64,000 nt of DNA from Clostridia bacterium (GCA_017537365.1 JAFYKZ010000026.1:186001-250000); one strand, 5' to 3'. Positions 33,088-41,582 are shown, counted from the first letter of the stretch. The notes: generated by a model from the letters alone, not told the origin. Made by a program: numbers and translations.

Positions 33088-34407
33088 ATGGGTTCTTATC
33101 TTCGTGGAATTCACACACCTCATAGAAAAGGTACAAAAAAAAATCCAACAATTCGTATGGAAATCCCGCAAACAGTAGCCATTCCTATGAGTATGCATAT
33201 AGGCAAACCTGCTGTTCCTATTGTTAAAGCAGGTGATCTTGTTAAAGTTGGTACTAAAATTGCCGAAGCAGACGGTTACATTTCTTCTGATATTTATTCA
33301 AGTGTTTCGGGAAAGGTTATTAAACTAACCGATTACTTGTTGTATAACGGTTCAACAACAACTGCTGTTGTAATTGAATCTGACGGTGAAATGACTCCTG
33401 ACAATACAATAGCCCCACCCGTTGTAAACAGTCAAAAAGATTTGATAGATGCCGTAAAAGCATCAGGTATTGTAGGACTCGGCGGTGCAGGTTTTCCAAC
33501 CTACGTTAAATTAAATGTTGAGCCGGAGAAAATTGATTACATAATTATTAACGGCGCAGAATGTGAGCCTTATGTTACGAGCGACACTGTTTCAATGCTG
33601 ACTCGCACCGAAGATATGATTATCGCACTCAATGCATTTAACCGCTATCTAGGGGTTAAAAATGTTATTATTGGTATCGAAAAAAACAATAAGACAGCGG
33701 CTAAATCTATGAAAAAAATGGCATCATCAATCATTGATTTTTCTGTGAAGGTTCAGATTCTTCCTGACATTTATCCGCAGGGCGGCGAAAAAGTGTTGGT
33801 TTATCATACAACAGGTAGGAAAATCACCGGGAGAAAGCTACCGATTGATGTTGGTTGCGTTGTTCTCAACTGCACAACTGTAGCAGCGATTGGCGCTTAT
33901 CTTCGCACAGGTATGCCTTTGGTAGAAAAATGCGTAACAGTTGAAGGCGGTGCTGTTAAGAATCCGCAAAATGTTATTACGCCTATCGGTACTTCAATCA
34001 AAGATTTATTTGATTGTTGCGGCGGTTTAACCGAGCAACCCGCCAAAATTGTTTATGGTGGCCCAATGATGGGTATCAGTGTTCCAAACACTGATTTTTC
34101 TATTATAAAAAATACAAATGCAATTCTTGCATTAACCAATAAAGAAGCAAAGCTTCCTAAAACTACCGCTTGTATTCGTTGCGGTGCGTGTCTTAACACT
34201 TGTCCTTTCTCATTGGCGCCTGTAAGTATAGCTGAAGCTTATGAGAAGAAAAACTTAAGTTTGTTAACCGAGCTTTCGGTACTTTCTTGTATGGAATGTG
34301 GTTGTTGCAGTTTTGTATGTCCTGCAAACCGACCGTTAGTACAGCTTAATAAATTAGCAAAACAATTTGTTAATGAGGAAGCGAAAAAGGAGGCTCAAAA
34401 TCAATGA
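33088..34407 (+). CDS. rnfC: Rnf complex subunit C
   Basis: 439 aa from ATG 33088; a TTG at 33067 lies before the AGAAAGG ribosome site and is rejected. This is the NADH-oxidising, FMN-binding soluble subunit: barrel-sandwich N-terminus, GIVGLGGAGFPTYVK (nucleotide/FMN site, ~128-141), INGAECEPY, and two [4Fe-4S] motifs near the C-terminus. The motifs are CIRCGACLNTCP (Cys362-372) and CMECGCCSFVCP (Cys401-411). It is the first gene of rnfCDGEAB, the order used by acetogens and other Clostridia. The complex couples ferredoxin oxidation and NAD+ reduction to export of Na+ or H+. It overlaps rnfD by 4 bases. Confidence 0.97.
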   Translation: MGSYLRGIHTPHRKGTKKNPTIRMEIPQTVAIPMSMHIGKPAVPIVKAGDLVKVGTKIAEADGYISSDIYSSVSGKVIKLTDYLLYNGSTTTAVVIESDGEMTPDNTIAPPVVNSQKDLIDAVKASGIVGLGGAGFPTYVKLNVEPEKIDYIIINGAECEPYVTSDTVSMLTRTEDMIIALNAFNRYLGVKNVIIGIEKNNKTAAKSMKKMASSIIDFSVKVQILPDIYPQGGEKVLVYHTTGRKITGRKLPIDVGCVVLNCTTVAAIGAYLRTGMPLVEKCVTVEGGAVKNPQNVITPIGTSIKDLFDCCGGLTEQPAKIVYGGPMMGISVPNTDFSIIKNTNAILALTNKEAKLPKTTACIRCGACLNTCPFSLAPVSIAEAYEKKNLSLLTELSVLSCMECGCCSFVCPANRPLVQLNKLAKQFVNEEAKKEAQNQ

Positions 34408-35321
34408 GTTCTTTAACAAAAGTAATGGTTTCTCCGCATATACATAGCGGAAAATCAACATCGGGAATAATGCTTGATGTTATAATTTCCCTTTTACCTG
34501 CAACCATTGCGGGCACTTTTATTTTTGGTTTGCGTTCTTTACTTATTGTTTTAGTTTGCGTGCTTTCTTCTGTTTTATTTGAGGCACTTTTTAATTACAT
34601 AATAAAAAAAGACCAAACCATAAGCGACTTATCTGCCGCAGTTACAGGTTTATTGTTAGCGCTGAATTTATCTGTTAATGTTCCGTTATGGCAATGTGTT
34701 ATAGGCTCATTGTTTGCAATCGTTATCGTTAAATGCATATTTGGCGGTATTGGTAAAAATCTCGTAAACCCTGCTATGACTGCTCGTGTATTTATGGTAA
34801 TAGCTTTTAGTTCAATAGCAGTTCCCGCTTTCCCCATTGATTCTGTTGCAACCGCAACACCTCTTTCTGCCGAAATTATGCCATCGTTATTAGATTTATT
34901 TATCGGCAACCGAGGCGGAGCAATCGGTGAAACCTGTACAGTAGCATTACTAATCGGCGGTATTTATCTGATTGTACGCAAAGTGATAAGTTTTCATATA
35001 CCCGTAGCATTTATCGGTATGGTATTTATCTTCTCTTTTTTCTATAAAGGCTTTAATATGGTTGATGCCTTATCTTTAACCATGTCAGGTGGTTTATTTA
35101 TCGGCGCTTTCTTTATGGCAACCGATTATACAACCTCCCCCTCTACCCCATTAGGTAAAGTTATATTCGGTTTAGGTGCGGGATTAATTACGTGTTTAAT
35201 CAGATATTATGGTATCTATCCTGAAGGTGTATCCTTTGCGATATTATTTATGAATATACTTACTCCATATATCAGCAGTTGGACAAGACGCAAAGTTTTT
35301 ACAGCAGGAGGTAACAAATAG
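34404..35321 (+). CDS. rnfD: Rnf complex subunit D
   Basis: 305 aa, NqrB/RnfD membrane subunit with about ten helices. Landmarks are SPHIHSGKST at the N-terminus, GGIGKNLVNPAMTARVF, and FFMATDYTTSPSTPLG. The expected covalent-FMN threonine is in the segment VATATPLS (~148-155), where Thr152 matches the TGAT-P-L site of relatives, with Ala in place of the usual Gly. ApbE encoded upstream would attach the flavin. It overlaps rnfC by 4 bases and rnfG by one base. Confidence 0.96.
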   Translation: MSSLTKVMVSPHIHSGKSTSGIMLDVIISLLPATIAGTFIFGLRSLLIVLVCVLSSVLFEALFNYIIKKDQTISDLSAAVTGLLLALNLSVNVPLWQCVIGSLFAIVIVKCIFGGIGKNLVNPAMTARVFMVIAFSSIAVPAFPIDSVATATPLSAEIMPSLLDLFIGNRGGAIGETCTVALLIGGIYLIVRKVISFHIPVAFIGMVFIFSFFYKGFNMVDALSLTMSGGLFIGAFFMATDYTTSPSTPLGKVIFGLGAGLITCLIRYYGIYPEGVSFAILFMNILTPYISSWTRRKVFTAGGNK

Positions 35322-35836
35322 TGAAAAAATACATAAAAAATCTTTTTGTATTTGTTTGTATCTGTACTGTAATAACCTTGTTATTGGCAACAACAAATTA
35401 TTTTACAGTTCCTATTATCGAACAAAACCAAATAGCTTCTACGAATAAATCCCTTAAAGAAGTTATGCCAAAGGGCGAAAACTTTGAAAAGATAGATACA
35501 TCGAACCTTACTCTTCCCTCCTCCATCTCCGAAGCGTATAAAGAAACTGATGGAAAAGGTTATGTTGTGAAAATGGTTACCTCAGGTTACGGCAATAATA
35601 TGATAATTATGTGCGGTGTAGATACTGAAGGTATTGTAACTGGTGCTGTTTGTCTTTCTTCAAACGAAACTCTTAGCAAAGAAAAAACTTACGGCAAAAA
35701 TTTCATCTCTAAAAATGCACAAAATATTGATGAAGTTGATACTATAGCGGGTGCTACTAAAACAACTAAGGCATATAAAAATGCCGTTAAAGATGCGCTA
35801 AAAGCCGTTAAAGAATTAAGCGGAGGAGAAAGGTAA
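35321..35836 (+). CDS. rnfG: Rnf complex subunit G
   Basis: 171 aa, GTG start that shares its first base with the rnfD stop. One N-terminal membrane helix (~7-27) is followed by an external FMN-binding domain. The flavinylation motif is DTIAGATKTTKAY near residues 143-155. The covalent FMN is expected on the Thr after GAT-x, and Ala stands where Ser or Thr often precedes GAT. It is shorter than many RnfG proteins (~200 aa). It relays electrons between RnfB/C and the membrane core. One-base overlap with rnfE. Confidence 0.94.
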   Translation: MKKYIKNLFVFVCICTVITLLLATTNYFTVPIIEQNQIASTNKSLKEVMPKGENFEKIDTSNLTLPSSISEAYKETDGKGYVVKMVTSGYGNNMIIMCGVDTEGIVTGAVCLSSNETLSKEKTYGKNFISKNAQNIDEVDTIAGATKTTKAYKNAVKDALKAVKELSGGER

Positions 35837-36525
35837 TGAAACAAAAATCTTCACTTTCCGTTCTTTTAAACGGAATTATAAAAGAAAATCCTGTTTTGGT
35901 GCTCGTACTCGGTACATGCCCTTCTTTAGCAACAACCACTACTGTTGACGGTGCTTTCGGTATGGGTATTGCCGCATTAGTAGTGCTGTTTTGCTCAAAT
36001 ATTTTTATTTCTCTTCTTCGCAAAATAATCCCTGAAAATATGCGAATTCCATGCTATATTGTAATTATTGCAGGCTTTGTTACCATAGTTAAAATGTCTG
36101 TTCAGGCTTTATTGCCTTCATTATACGAAACACTTGGCGTTTATCTTGATTTAATCACAGTTAACTGCATTATTTTAGGACGCGCTGAAATGTTTGCAAA
36201 CAAAAACACTGTGATTCATTCCGCACTTGACGGTATCGGTATGGGATTAGGATTCACCCTCTCTTTAACCTTAATGTCAACAATCCGCGAAGTTTTCGGA
36301 GCTGCTTCCTTTGCAGGAATTGCAATTCCGTTTATGGAAAACTATAAAATTGAGTTTTTAACCAAAGCTCCGGGCGGATTATTGGTATACGGTATACTTA
36401 TTGCTGTTATCTACTGCGTAACTCACGGAAAAGCTCCTATAAAAACCTCATTTTCGTGCGAGGGTTGTCCTCATGCCAGCAGTTGCGGAAAAGCCGGTTG
36501 TCAAAAGGAAGGAGTTAATAGCTAA
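35836..36525 (+). CDS. rnfE: Rnf complex subunit E with extra Cys-rich tail
   Basis: 229 aa, six-helix membrane protein homologous to RnfA and NqrD. The in-membrane iron site shared with RnfA uses LGTCPSLA (Cys28) and VNCIILGR (Cys111). After the last helix (~183-195) there is a soluble tail with Cys208, Cys211, Cys217 and Cys222 (pattern C-x2-C-x5-C-x4-C). This looks like a small metal or Fe-S site not needed in the basic fold. It overlaps rnfG and rnfA by one base each, so tight co-translation is likely. Confidence 0.95.
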   Translation: MKQKSSLSVLLNGIIKENPVLVLVLGTCPSLATTTTVDGAFGMGIAALVVLFCSNIFISLLRKIIPENMRIPCYIVIIAGFVTIVKMSVQALLPSLYETLGVYLDLITVNCIILGRAEMFANKNTVIHSALDGIGMGLGFTLSLTLMSTIREVFGAASFAGIAIPFMENYKIEFLTKAPGGLLVYGILIAVIYCVTHGKAPIKTSFSCEGCPHASSCGKAGCQKEGVNS

Positions 36526-37124
36526 TGGAAAGTTTTAAAATTTTAATCGTTATCCTTCTGTCTTCGGTTTTTGTTGATAATTATGTTTTAAGTCGTTTCT
36601 TAGGCATCTGCCCTTTCTTAGGAGTTTCCGAGAAAAAAGACCAAGCTGTTGGTATGGGTGTTTCTGTAACCTTGGTAATGCTGATTGCAACTGCAGTTAC
36701 ATGGCCTATCCAATACTTTATTCTAAATGCTTTTCATCTTGAATATTTGCAGAATATTGTATTTATTCTAATCATTGCTTCTCTTGTTCAGATTTTGGAA
36801 ATATTGCTTAAAAAGTTTTTACCCTCATTACATAAAGGTTTAGGCGTTTATCTGCCGCTTATAACAACCAATTGTGCTGTACTCGGTGTTACAATAAACA
36901 ATATTAATGACGGTTATAATTTCCTCGAATCAATGATTAGTTCATTAGGATGCGGACTTGGATTTTTACTTGCTATGATTTTATTTTCAGGTTTGCGTTC
37001 CAGAATTGATAATACCAATATACCCGCGCCTTTCAAAGGATTAGGTGCAACCTTGATAGCTGCATCATTTATTTCTTTGGCATTTATGGGATTTAGCGGT
37101 ATTATCGAAAAGATTTTTGCATAG
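36525..37124 (+). CDS. rnfA: Rnf complex subunit A
   Basis: 199 aa, six-helix partner of RnfE with inverted topology. Conserved iron-site segments are FLGICPFLGVS (Cys29) and TTNCAVLGVT (Cys117). SRFLGICPFLG near the N-terminus and a hydrophobic C-terminus (GLGATLIAASFISLAFMGFSG) are typical. With RnfE it forms the membrane core that shuttles electrons across the membrane. rnfB follows after 13 bases. Confidence 0.97.
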   Translation: MESFKILIVILLSSVFVDNYVLSRFLGICPFLGVSEKKDQAVGMGVSVTLVMLIATAVTWPIQYFILNAFHLEYLQNIVFILIIASLVQILEILLKKFLPSLHKGLGVYLPLITTNCAVLGVTINNINDGYNFLESMISSLGCGLGFLLAMILFSGLRSRIDNTNIPAPFKGLGATLIAASFISLAFMGFSGIIEKIFA

Positions 37125-37137
37125 GAGTATTTTTTAA

Positions 37138-37962
37138 ATGGAAGTATTGATTGCATTTATTGCAATGCTTGCAATAGCTTTAATAGTTGGTATCTTGTTA
37201 CTGGTATGTTCGCATTTCTTTTTTGTTGCAGAAAACCCACTAAAAACAGAAATCAGAGAATGCTTACCCGGTATTAACTGTGGAGCTTGCGGATTCAGAG
37301 GTTGCGATGATTATGCCGCCGCATTAGTTGAGGGCGGTGTTAAACCAAATTTATGCATCCCCGGAGCGCAAAGCGTTGCTGATGAAATTGGTAAAATATT
37401 GGATATTAAGGTTGAACCGCTTAAAGATGTTGTTGCATTTGTTTCTTGTAACGGCAACTGCGATGCGACCTTCAAAATCGCAAAATATGACGGTGTTAAG
37501 TCTTGTTTTGCCGCTTCAATGATTTACGGCGGTCCAAACGCTTGCAGATTCAGTTGTTTAGGATTTGGAGATTGCGCTAACGCTTGCCCTTCAAACGCTA
37601 TTTGTATGACCGACTCTATCGCGCGTATTGATACCACCCGTTGTTTAGGTTGCGGCATCTGCGCAAATACTTGTCCTAAACATATAATAAATATGATTCC
37701 TCAAAAAACTGAGACAGTTGTTATGTGCAGCAACACTCAAAAGGGCGGCGACGCAAGAAAAGCTTGTAAAAATGCTTGTATTGGTTGCAAAAAGTGTGAA
37801 AAGATTTGCCCCAATGGTGCTATTTCTGTATCAAACAATTTAGCTACTATTGATTATATAAAATGCACTAACTGTCAAGCTTGCGTAAATGAATGTCCAA
37901 CAGGCTGTCTTAAAACCGTATCTTTCCCTGATAGACTAAATGAAGTGAGTATTATTGAGTAA
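37138..37962 (+). CDS. rnfB: Rnf complex subunit B, polyferredoxin
   Basis: 274 aa. One N-terminal helix (~5-27) anchors a soluble polyferredoxin. The first cluster site is INCGACGFRGCDDYA with Cys73. Then come Cys-rich segments CRFSCLGFGDCANACP, CLGCGICANTCP, CKNACIGCKKCEKICP and CTNCQACVNECP, room for about five clusters. It is the ferredoxin-docking entry point of the complex. It overlaps the NusG-II-like gene by 8 bases, so that small protein is probably made with the complex. Confidence 0.97.
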   Translation: MEVLIAFIAMLAIALIVGILLLVCSHFFFVAENPLKTEIRECLPGINCGACGFRGCDDYAAALVEGGVKPNLCIPGAQSVADEIGKILDIKVEPLKDVVAFVSCNGNCDATFKIAKYDGVKSCFAASMIYGGPNACRFSCLGFGDCANACPSNAICMTDSIARIDTTRCLGCGICANTCPKHIINMIPQKTETVVMCSNTQKGGDARKACKNACIGCKKCEKICPNGAISVSNNLATIDYIKCTNCQACVNECPTGCLKTVSFPDRLNEVSIIE

Positions 37963-38356
37963 TATGAAAAAAGCTTCGCATAAAACCATTAGAAACGATA
38001 TAATTTTAGTTTTGTCTCTATTATTAATTGCCTCTATCGGTCTGTTTTACCTATTTGTTTTAAGAGATACAGGAGATACAGTTAAGGTTACTATCGGCGG
38101 TGAAAACTACGGTACATATTCATTAAGCAAAGACATTGCGAAAGATATTATTTCGGGAAAAAATAATGAGCATCATAATCTCCTGATTATTAAAAACGGT
38201 AAGGTTTATATAAAATCAGCCAGTTGTCCCGATGGGCTTTGTGTTAAACACAAGCCTATTTTTCGCGACGGTGAAAGCATTGTTTGTTTACCTAATCAGG
38301 TAGTAGTTACCATAAGCCAAAACCCAAAAGATAATATTGTAGATGCCATCGCATAG
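37955..38356 (+). CDS. NusG domain II-containing small membrane protein
   Basis: 133 aa. One N-terminal helix (~18-36, IILVLSLLLIASIGLFYLFV) is followed by an external NusG-II-like beta domain with KSASCPDGLCVKHKPI and SIVCLPNQVVVTI. This family commonly sits between rnfB and a Gx-type membrane protein in Clostridia. A function in or near the Rnf complex is suggested by this context only. The TTG at 37955 has AAGTGAG 6 bases upstream; ATG 37964 is a possible alternative. The paired Cys could form a disulfide. Confidence 0.85.
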   Translation: MSNMKKASHKTIRNDIILVLSLLLIASIGLFYLFVLRDTGDTVKVTIGGENYGTYSLSKDIAKDIISGKNNEHHNLLIIKNGKVYIKSASCPDGLCVKHKPIFRDGESIVCLPNQVVVTISQNPKDNIVDAIA

Positions 38357-38365
38357 GAGGAATTT

Positions 38366-38875
38366 ATGAAATATAAACCAAAGCTAGTAGCATTTGTTGG
38401 TATCTGCACCGCTTTAGCAATGATATTAGCTTATATAGAAGTTCTTTTACCTCCCTTATTCCCCGCTATTCCAGGAATTAAAATGGGCTTACCAAATATC
38501 ATTATTTTATTTTTGCTATATAAACGAGGTCCTTTTTTTGCCGCCATTGTTTCGGTTATAAGAATTGTACTAATAAGTATGCTATTTGGCAATATGATAT
38601 CTTTTCTATATAGTATAGCAGGCGGCATACTTAGTTTACTTATTATGATTTTGCTCCGCCGTTTACGCTGTTTTTCCACAGTAGGCGTAAGTGTTGCAGG
38701 AGGAGTAGCTCATAATATCGGTCAGATTTTAATGGCAATGCTTTTACTCGAAACCGCAGAATTAGGTTTTTATCTTGTTGTTCTTATAATAACAGGCACT
38801 ATTTCGGGCATACTAATAGGTTTATGCTCAGCAATACTTATAAAACGAATACCCGAAAATATTTTAAAAATTTAA
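38366..38875 (+). CDS. Gx transporter-family membrane protein (heptaprenyl diphosphate synthase component I-like)
   Basis: 169 aa, five or six helices with Gly-rich stretches (ALAMILAYIEVLLP, PGIKMGLPNIIILFLLY, AGGVAHNIGQILMAMLLL, GTISGILIGLCSAIL). It matches the family named heptaprenyl diphosphate synthase component I or Gx transporter. The fold resembles ECF substrate-binding components, so transport of a small molecule is more likely than prenyl synthesis. It is the last gene of the rnf unit; GGAGG precedes the ATG, and a terminator overlaps its end. Confidence 0.85.
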   Translation: MKYKPKLVAFVGICTALAMILAYIEVLLPPLFPAIPGIKMGLPNIIILFLLYKRGPFFAAIVSVIRIVLISMLFGNMISFLYSIAGGILSLLIMILLRRLRCFSTVGVSVAGGVAHNIGQILMAMLLLETAELGFYLVVLIITGTISGILIGLCSAILIKRIPENILKI

Positions 38876-38902
38876 AGCAGATGAGTTTTTACTCATCTGC
38901 TT
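38875..38902. terminator. Terminator at the end of the rnf unit
   Basis: 12-bp stem AAGCAGATGAGT/ACTCATCTGCTT with a 4-base loop, then TTTAGTTTT on the plus strand. It also lies just past the stop of the minus-strand GNAT-like gene, so it can serve both convergent units. Confidence 0.87.
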
Positions 38903-38908
38903 TTAGTT

Positions 38909-39286
38909 TTAACTGCAACCTTGGCAACAAGCTTTAAAAAGCTTATCTATATCAAGGCGTTTTTCGGCTTTATTTTTTATAAAACCAATCTTTTCTAAAA
39001 ATTCTTCCGATAAACTATCTTTATAGAAAACATCCATAACATTTCGTTCGGCACAAACATGGAGACTGCTTCTTAAAATGCCGTCTGCCAATGCAATATC
39101 TTCAAGCGGAGAAATTACATAAACCTCTCCTCTTTTTTCGGTTACAGAAAAAAGGCAGTAACCTAAAATTTCTTCACCGTTTTGGCATAGCATACACAGA
39201 CTGTTTTCATCAAATTCTATACTGTTTTCTAAGTATAATTTTTTAGCTAATTCAAGGTCGTTTGTTAATGATAATATTAACATCAA
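38909..39286 (-). CDS. Small GNAT-like protein with Cys-rich tail
   Basis: 125 aa. Weak acetyltransferase-like features: SLCMLCQNGEEILGYCLFSV and GEVYVISPLEDIALADGILRSSLHVCAERN, followed by EEFLEKIGFIKN. The order of strand, strand, long helix and 'GF' near the end fits the GNAT fold, but the acetyl-CoA loop is not a textbook Q/RxxGxG/A, so activity is uncertain. The last six residues are CCQGCS, three cysteines. It overlaps rluB by 4 bases and is the last gene of the minus-strand unit that includes dacF and scpAB. Target unknown. Confidence 0.65.
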   Translation of the reverse strand: MMLILSLTNDLELAKKLYLENSIEFDENSLCMLCQNGEEILGYCLFSVTEKRGEVYVISPLEDIALADGILRSSLHVCAERNVMDVFYKDSLSEEFLEKIGFIKNKAEKRLDIDKLFKACCQGCS

Positions 39287-40023
39287 GCATTACCGTCCTT
39301 TTGATTAACATTAGTTAAATGGCGCATTTCGCGTTCATTTAAAGGTCTCCATTTGCCTTGCGGCAACATACCGAGCTTAACGCCTGCAATTTCGGTGCGT
39401 TTAAGTCTCATAACCTCTAAATCAACCTCTTCGCACATTCTTCTTATTTGACGGTTTCTGCCCTCGTGAATAATAAAAATTAAAACCGTTCTATCTGCTT
39501 TTCTTTCAGCAACAAAAACATCGCAAGGAAGAGTTTTTCTGCCGTCTAACATTATTCCCTCTTGAAGCTTAACTAACTTTTCGTCAACCAAATCGCCCTT
39601 AACAGTTACGCGATAGGTCTTATTAACCTGAGCAGAGGGATGTGTTAGATTGTTAGCAAAGTTTCCGTCATTAGTCATAATAAGAAGTCCCTCAGAATTG
39701 CGGTCTAAACGACCTACGGGAAACACCTTAACACCAACATCCTTAACCAAATCGGTTACGCATTTGCGGTCAAGCTCGTCCTTCATAGTTGTAACAAAGC
39801 CTCTCGGCTTATGTAACATAATGTAGACCTTTTGAGTGTTAGCAATAACAGTTTTTCCCGAAACAGTAACCTTATCGCGCTTGGGGTCTACCTTTGCACC
39901 AATAGTTGCAACTCTGCCGTTTACTCTAACCTTTCCCTGTTCAATTAATTCCTCGGCTTTTCTGCGAGAGGCAATGCCCGCCTCGGATAAATGCTTTTGA
40001 AGTCTTATTTTATTATCTTTCAT
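39283..40023 (-). CDS. rluB: RluB/RsuA-family pseudouridine synthase
   Basis: 246 aa. An S4 RNA-binding domain at the N-terminus (IRLQKHLSEAGIASRRKAEELIEQGKVRVNG) is joined to a synthase domain with catalytic Asp in PVGRLDRNSEGLLIM. LIFIIHEGRNRQIRRMCEEV follows. It converts a uridine of 23S rRNA (helix 89 in the case of RluB). The scpB-rluB proximity is common in Firmicutes and supports RluB over RsuA. It abuts dacF with no gap. Confidence 0.93.
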   Translation of the reverse strand: MKDNKIRLQKHLSEAGIASRRKAEELIEQGKVRVNGRVATIGAKVDPKRDKVTVSGKTVIANTQKVYIMLHKPRGFVTTMKDELDRKCVTDLVKDVGVKVFPVGRLDRNSEGLLIMTNDGNFANNLTHPSAQVNKTYRVTVKGDLVDEKLVKLQEGIMLDGRKTLPCDVFVAERKADRTVLIFIIHEGRNRQIRRMCEEVDLEVMRLKRTEIAGVKLGMLPQGKWRPLNEREMRHLTNVNQKDGNA

Positions 40024-41145
40024 TTAACTCTCCCATATTTTCTTGAAGATTAAAAATATATTTTCTTTAAAATCTATTGTTTTACTATTTTTAGAAATTT
40101 TGATTTCAATATCCTTTTCAGATAAAATATCTACTGTTTTGAAAATTTTACCGTTTGAAACATAATCAACACTTCCGATTATTTCTCCTTTTTTAACAGG
40201 AGCATATAAAAATCTCGGAAGATTTACAACCGTTTCAAAATTACTGTCTTTATAATAACTCATTTTAATAGGTTTAATTTCAACTTTAAGCTTACTCTCG
40301 GTTCCCGATACAACCTCAATATTATAGTTGGTTTTTTCGGGAACTATCTCTGTTAGCTTAATAGAATTCAACCCATATTCCAAAAGATTTTTATGGTCTG
40401 CCCAGTCGTTAGGGTCGTTTAAGGTTACGGCAACAACCGTTTTCCCGTCTTTTCTCGCAGCTGTTACTAAGCACCTGCCTGATTTTTTGGTGAAACCAGT
40501 TTTAACCCCAATAGCATAAGGATAGCTTTTTAAAAGCTTGTTATGATTAGTTAAGGTTCGTTTATATGGCTCATTTCCATAAAAAAGTGTTTCCTTCTGG
40601 CTTGCAACTGCTTTTTTGAAATCAGGATTTTTTAAAGCATAACTCGCAAGTATTGCCATATCATAAGCCGTAGAATAATGCTCTTTCGCATCTAGTCCCG
40701 ACGGGGTTTCAAAATTGGTGTTTTTCATGCCGATAGATTTTGCTTTCTCATTCATAAGCTTAACAAAGCCATCTACCGTTCCGCCAAGCTCATAAGCCGT
40801 AACATTAGCGGCATCGTTTCCTGAGGCTAGCATCATACCGTATAATAAATCATAGCGTCTCACCTTATCGCCCGCAAGAAGTCCCATTGAAGAGCCTTCA
40901 ACCCTAAGCATTTCAGCGCTTACAGTAATCTCTTTCTCAAAATCACCCGCCTCGCAAAGCAAAAGCGCTGTCATAATTTTGGTTGTGCTAGCCATTGAGA
41001 GCTTTTTATCAGCATTATGAGAATACAAAACCTCATTTGTATCCGCGTTTATAACAACCGCCGCCGAAGCAGAGGTTGAAACTGCAGACACATTAAAGGG
41101 CAAAACCAAAGCAAAAAAACAAATAAAACAAACTATCCTTTTCAA
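40024..41145 (-). CDS. dacF: D-alanyl-D-alanine carboxypeptidase (DacF-like)
   Basis: 373 aa from a TTG at 41145 with GAGGTG 6 bases upstream; a GTG at 41154 would overlap that ribosome site. A signal peptide (~1-20, FICFFALVLPFNVSA) precedes the transpeptidase fold. The fold has active-site SxxK in MASTTKIMTALL, SGN in MLASGNDAANV and KTG in GVKTGFTKKSGR. A beta-rich C-terminal domain (PBP5_C) follows, and no clear membrane helix ends it. It trims the stem peptide of peptidoglycan, and DacF-type enzymes act in spore cortex synthesis. Its ribosome site is buried in a hairpin. Confidence 0.93.
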   Translation of the reverse strand: MKRIVCFICFFALVLPFNVSAVSTSASAAVVINADTNEVLYSHNADKKLSMASTTKIMTALLLCEAGDFEKEITVSAEMLRVEGSSMGLLAGDKVRRYDLLYGMMLASGNDAANVTAYELGGTVDGFVKLMNEKAKSIGMKNTNFETPSGLDAKEHYSTAYDMAILASYALKNPDFKKAVASQKETLFYGNEPYKRTLTNHNKLLKSYPYAIGVKTGFTKKSGRCLVTAARKDGKTVVAVTLNDPNDWADHKNLLEYGLNSIKLTEIVPEKTNYNIEVVSGTESKLKVEIKPIKMSYYKDSNFETVVNLPRFLYAPVKKGEIIGSVDYVSNGKIFKTVDILSEKDIEIKISKNSKTIDFKENIFLIFKKIWES

Positions 41146-41151
41146 TACAAG

Positions 41152-41182
41152 CACCTCACTTAAAGATATTCTAAGCGAGGTG
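41152..41182 (-). promoter_or_regulatory. Hairpin that buries the dacF ribosome site
   Basis: Stem of 11 pairs on the transcript (CACCTCGCTTA with TAAGTGAGGTG, one G-U pair), loop of 9. The 3' arm contains GAGGTG, the ribosome site of dacF. No T run follows on the minus strand, so a terminator for ytfJ is less likely than translational control. It may still be a weak terminator. Confidence 0.65.
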
Positions 41183-41189
41183 TTTATTA

Positions 41190-41582
41190 TTACTCTTTAT
41201 CGGTTTTATCTGATTTTTTAGGAAGCTCGTCAATAAGTTCTTTCGCCTTATCAACAAATTCAGGAATCATAGAAATCGCCTTTTCAACCGTTGTTAGCTC
41301 GTTATAAATAGGCATCATTCTAACATTACCGCCAGAAATCACTATAAAGGCAATCGGAGAAACGCTAACACCTGCACCGCCGCCGCCACCAAACAACTCA
41401 GCGCCGTTCTTATTTGGGAAATCACTTCCCCCTGTTGCTAAACCGAAAGCAACCTTAGAAACAGGAATAAGGGTAATATCCCCAACTACTACCGGTGTGC
41501 CTGTTATAACATCGGCATCAACCATAGCTTTTAACTTATCCATAGTAGTATCCATAATGCTTTTAATGTTATTATCGCTCAT
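41190..41582 (-). CDS. ytfJ: YtfJ/GerW-family sporulation protein
   Basis: 130 aa. YtfJ landmarks are DTTMDKLKAMVDADVITGTPV, then VAFGLATGGSDF, the Gly run LFGGGGGAGVSVSPIAFIVI and VDKAKELIDELPKK. In Bacillus YtfJ (GerW) is made in the forespore and is needed for normal germination-related proteins. It overlaps DUF2953 by 11 bases; that pairing is conserved in spore formers. Confidence 0.94.
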   Translation of the reverse strand: MSDNNIKSIMDTTMDKLKAMVDADVITGTPVVVGDITLIPVSKVAFGLATGGSDFPNKNGAELFGGGGGAGVSVSPIAFIVISGGNVRMMPIYNELTTVEKAISMIPEFVDKAKELIDELPKKSDKTDKE

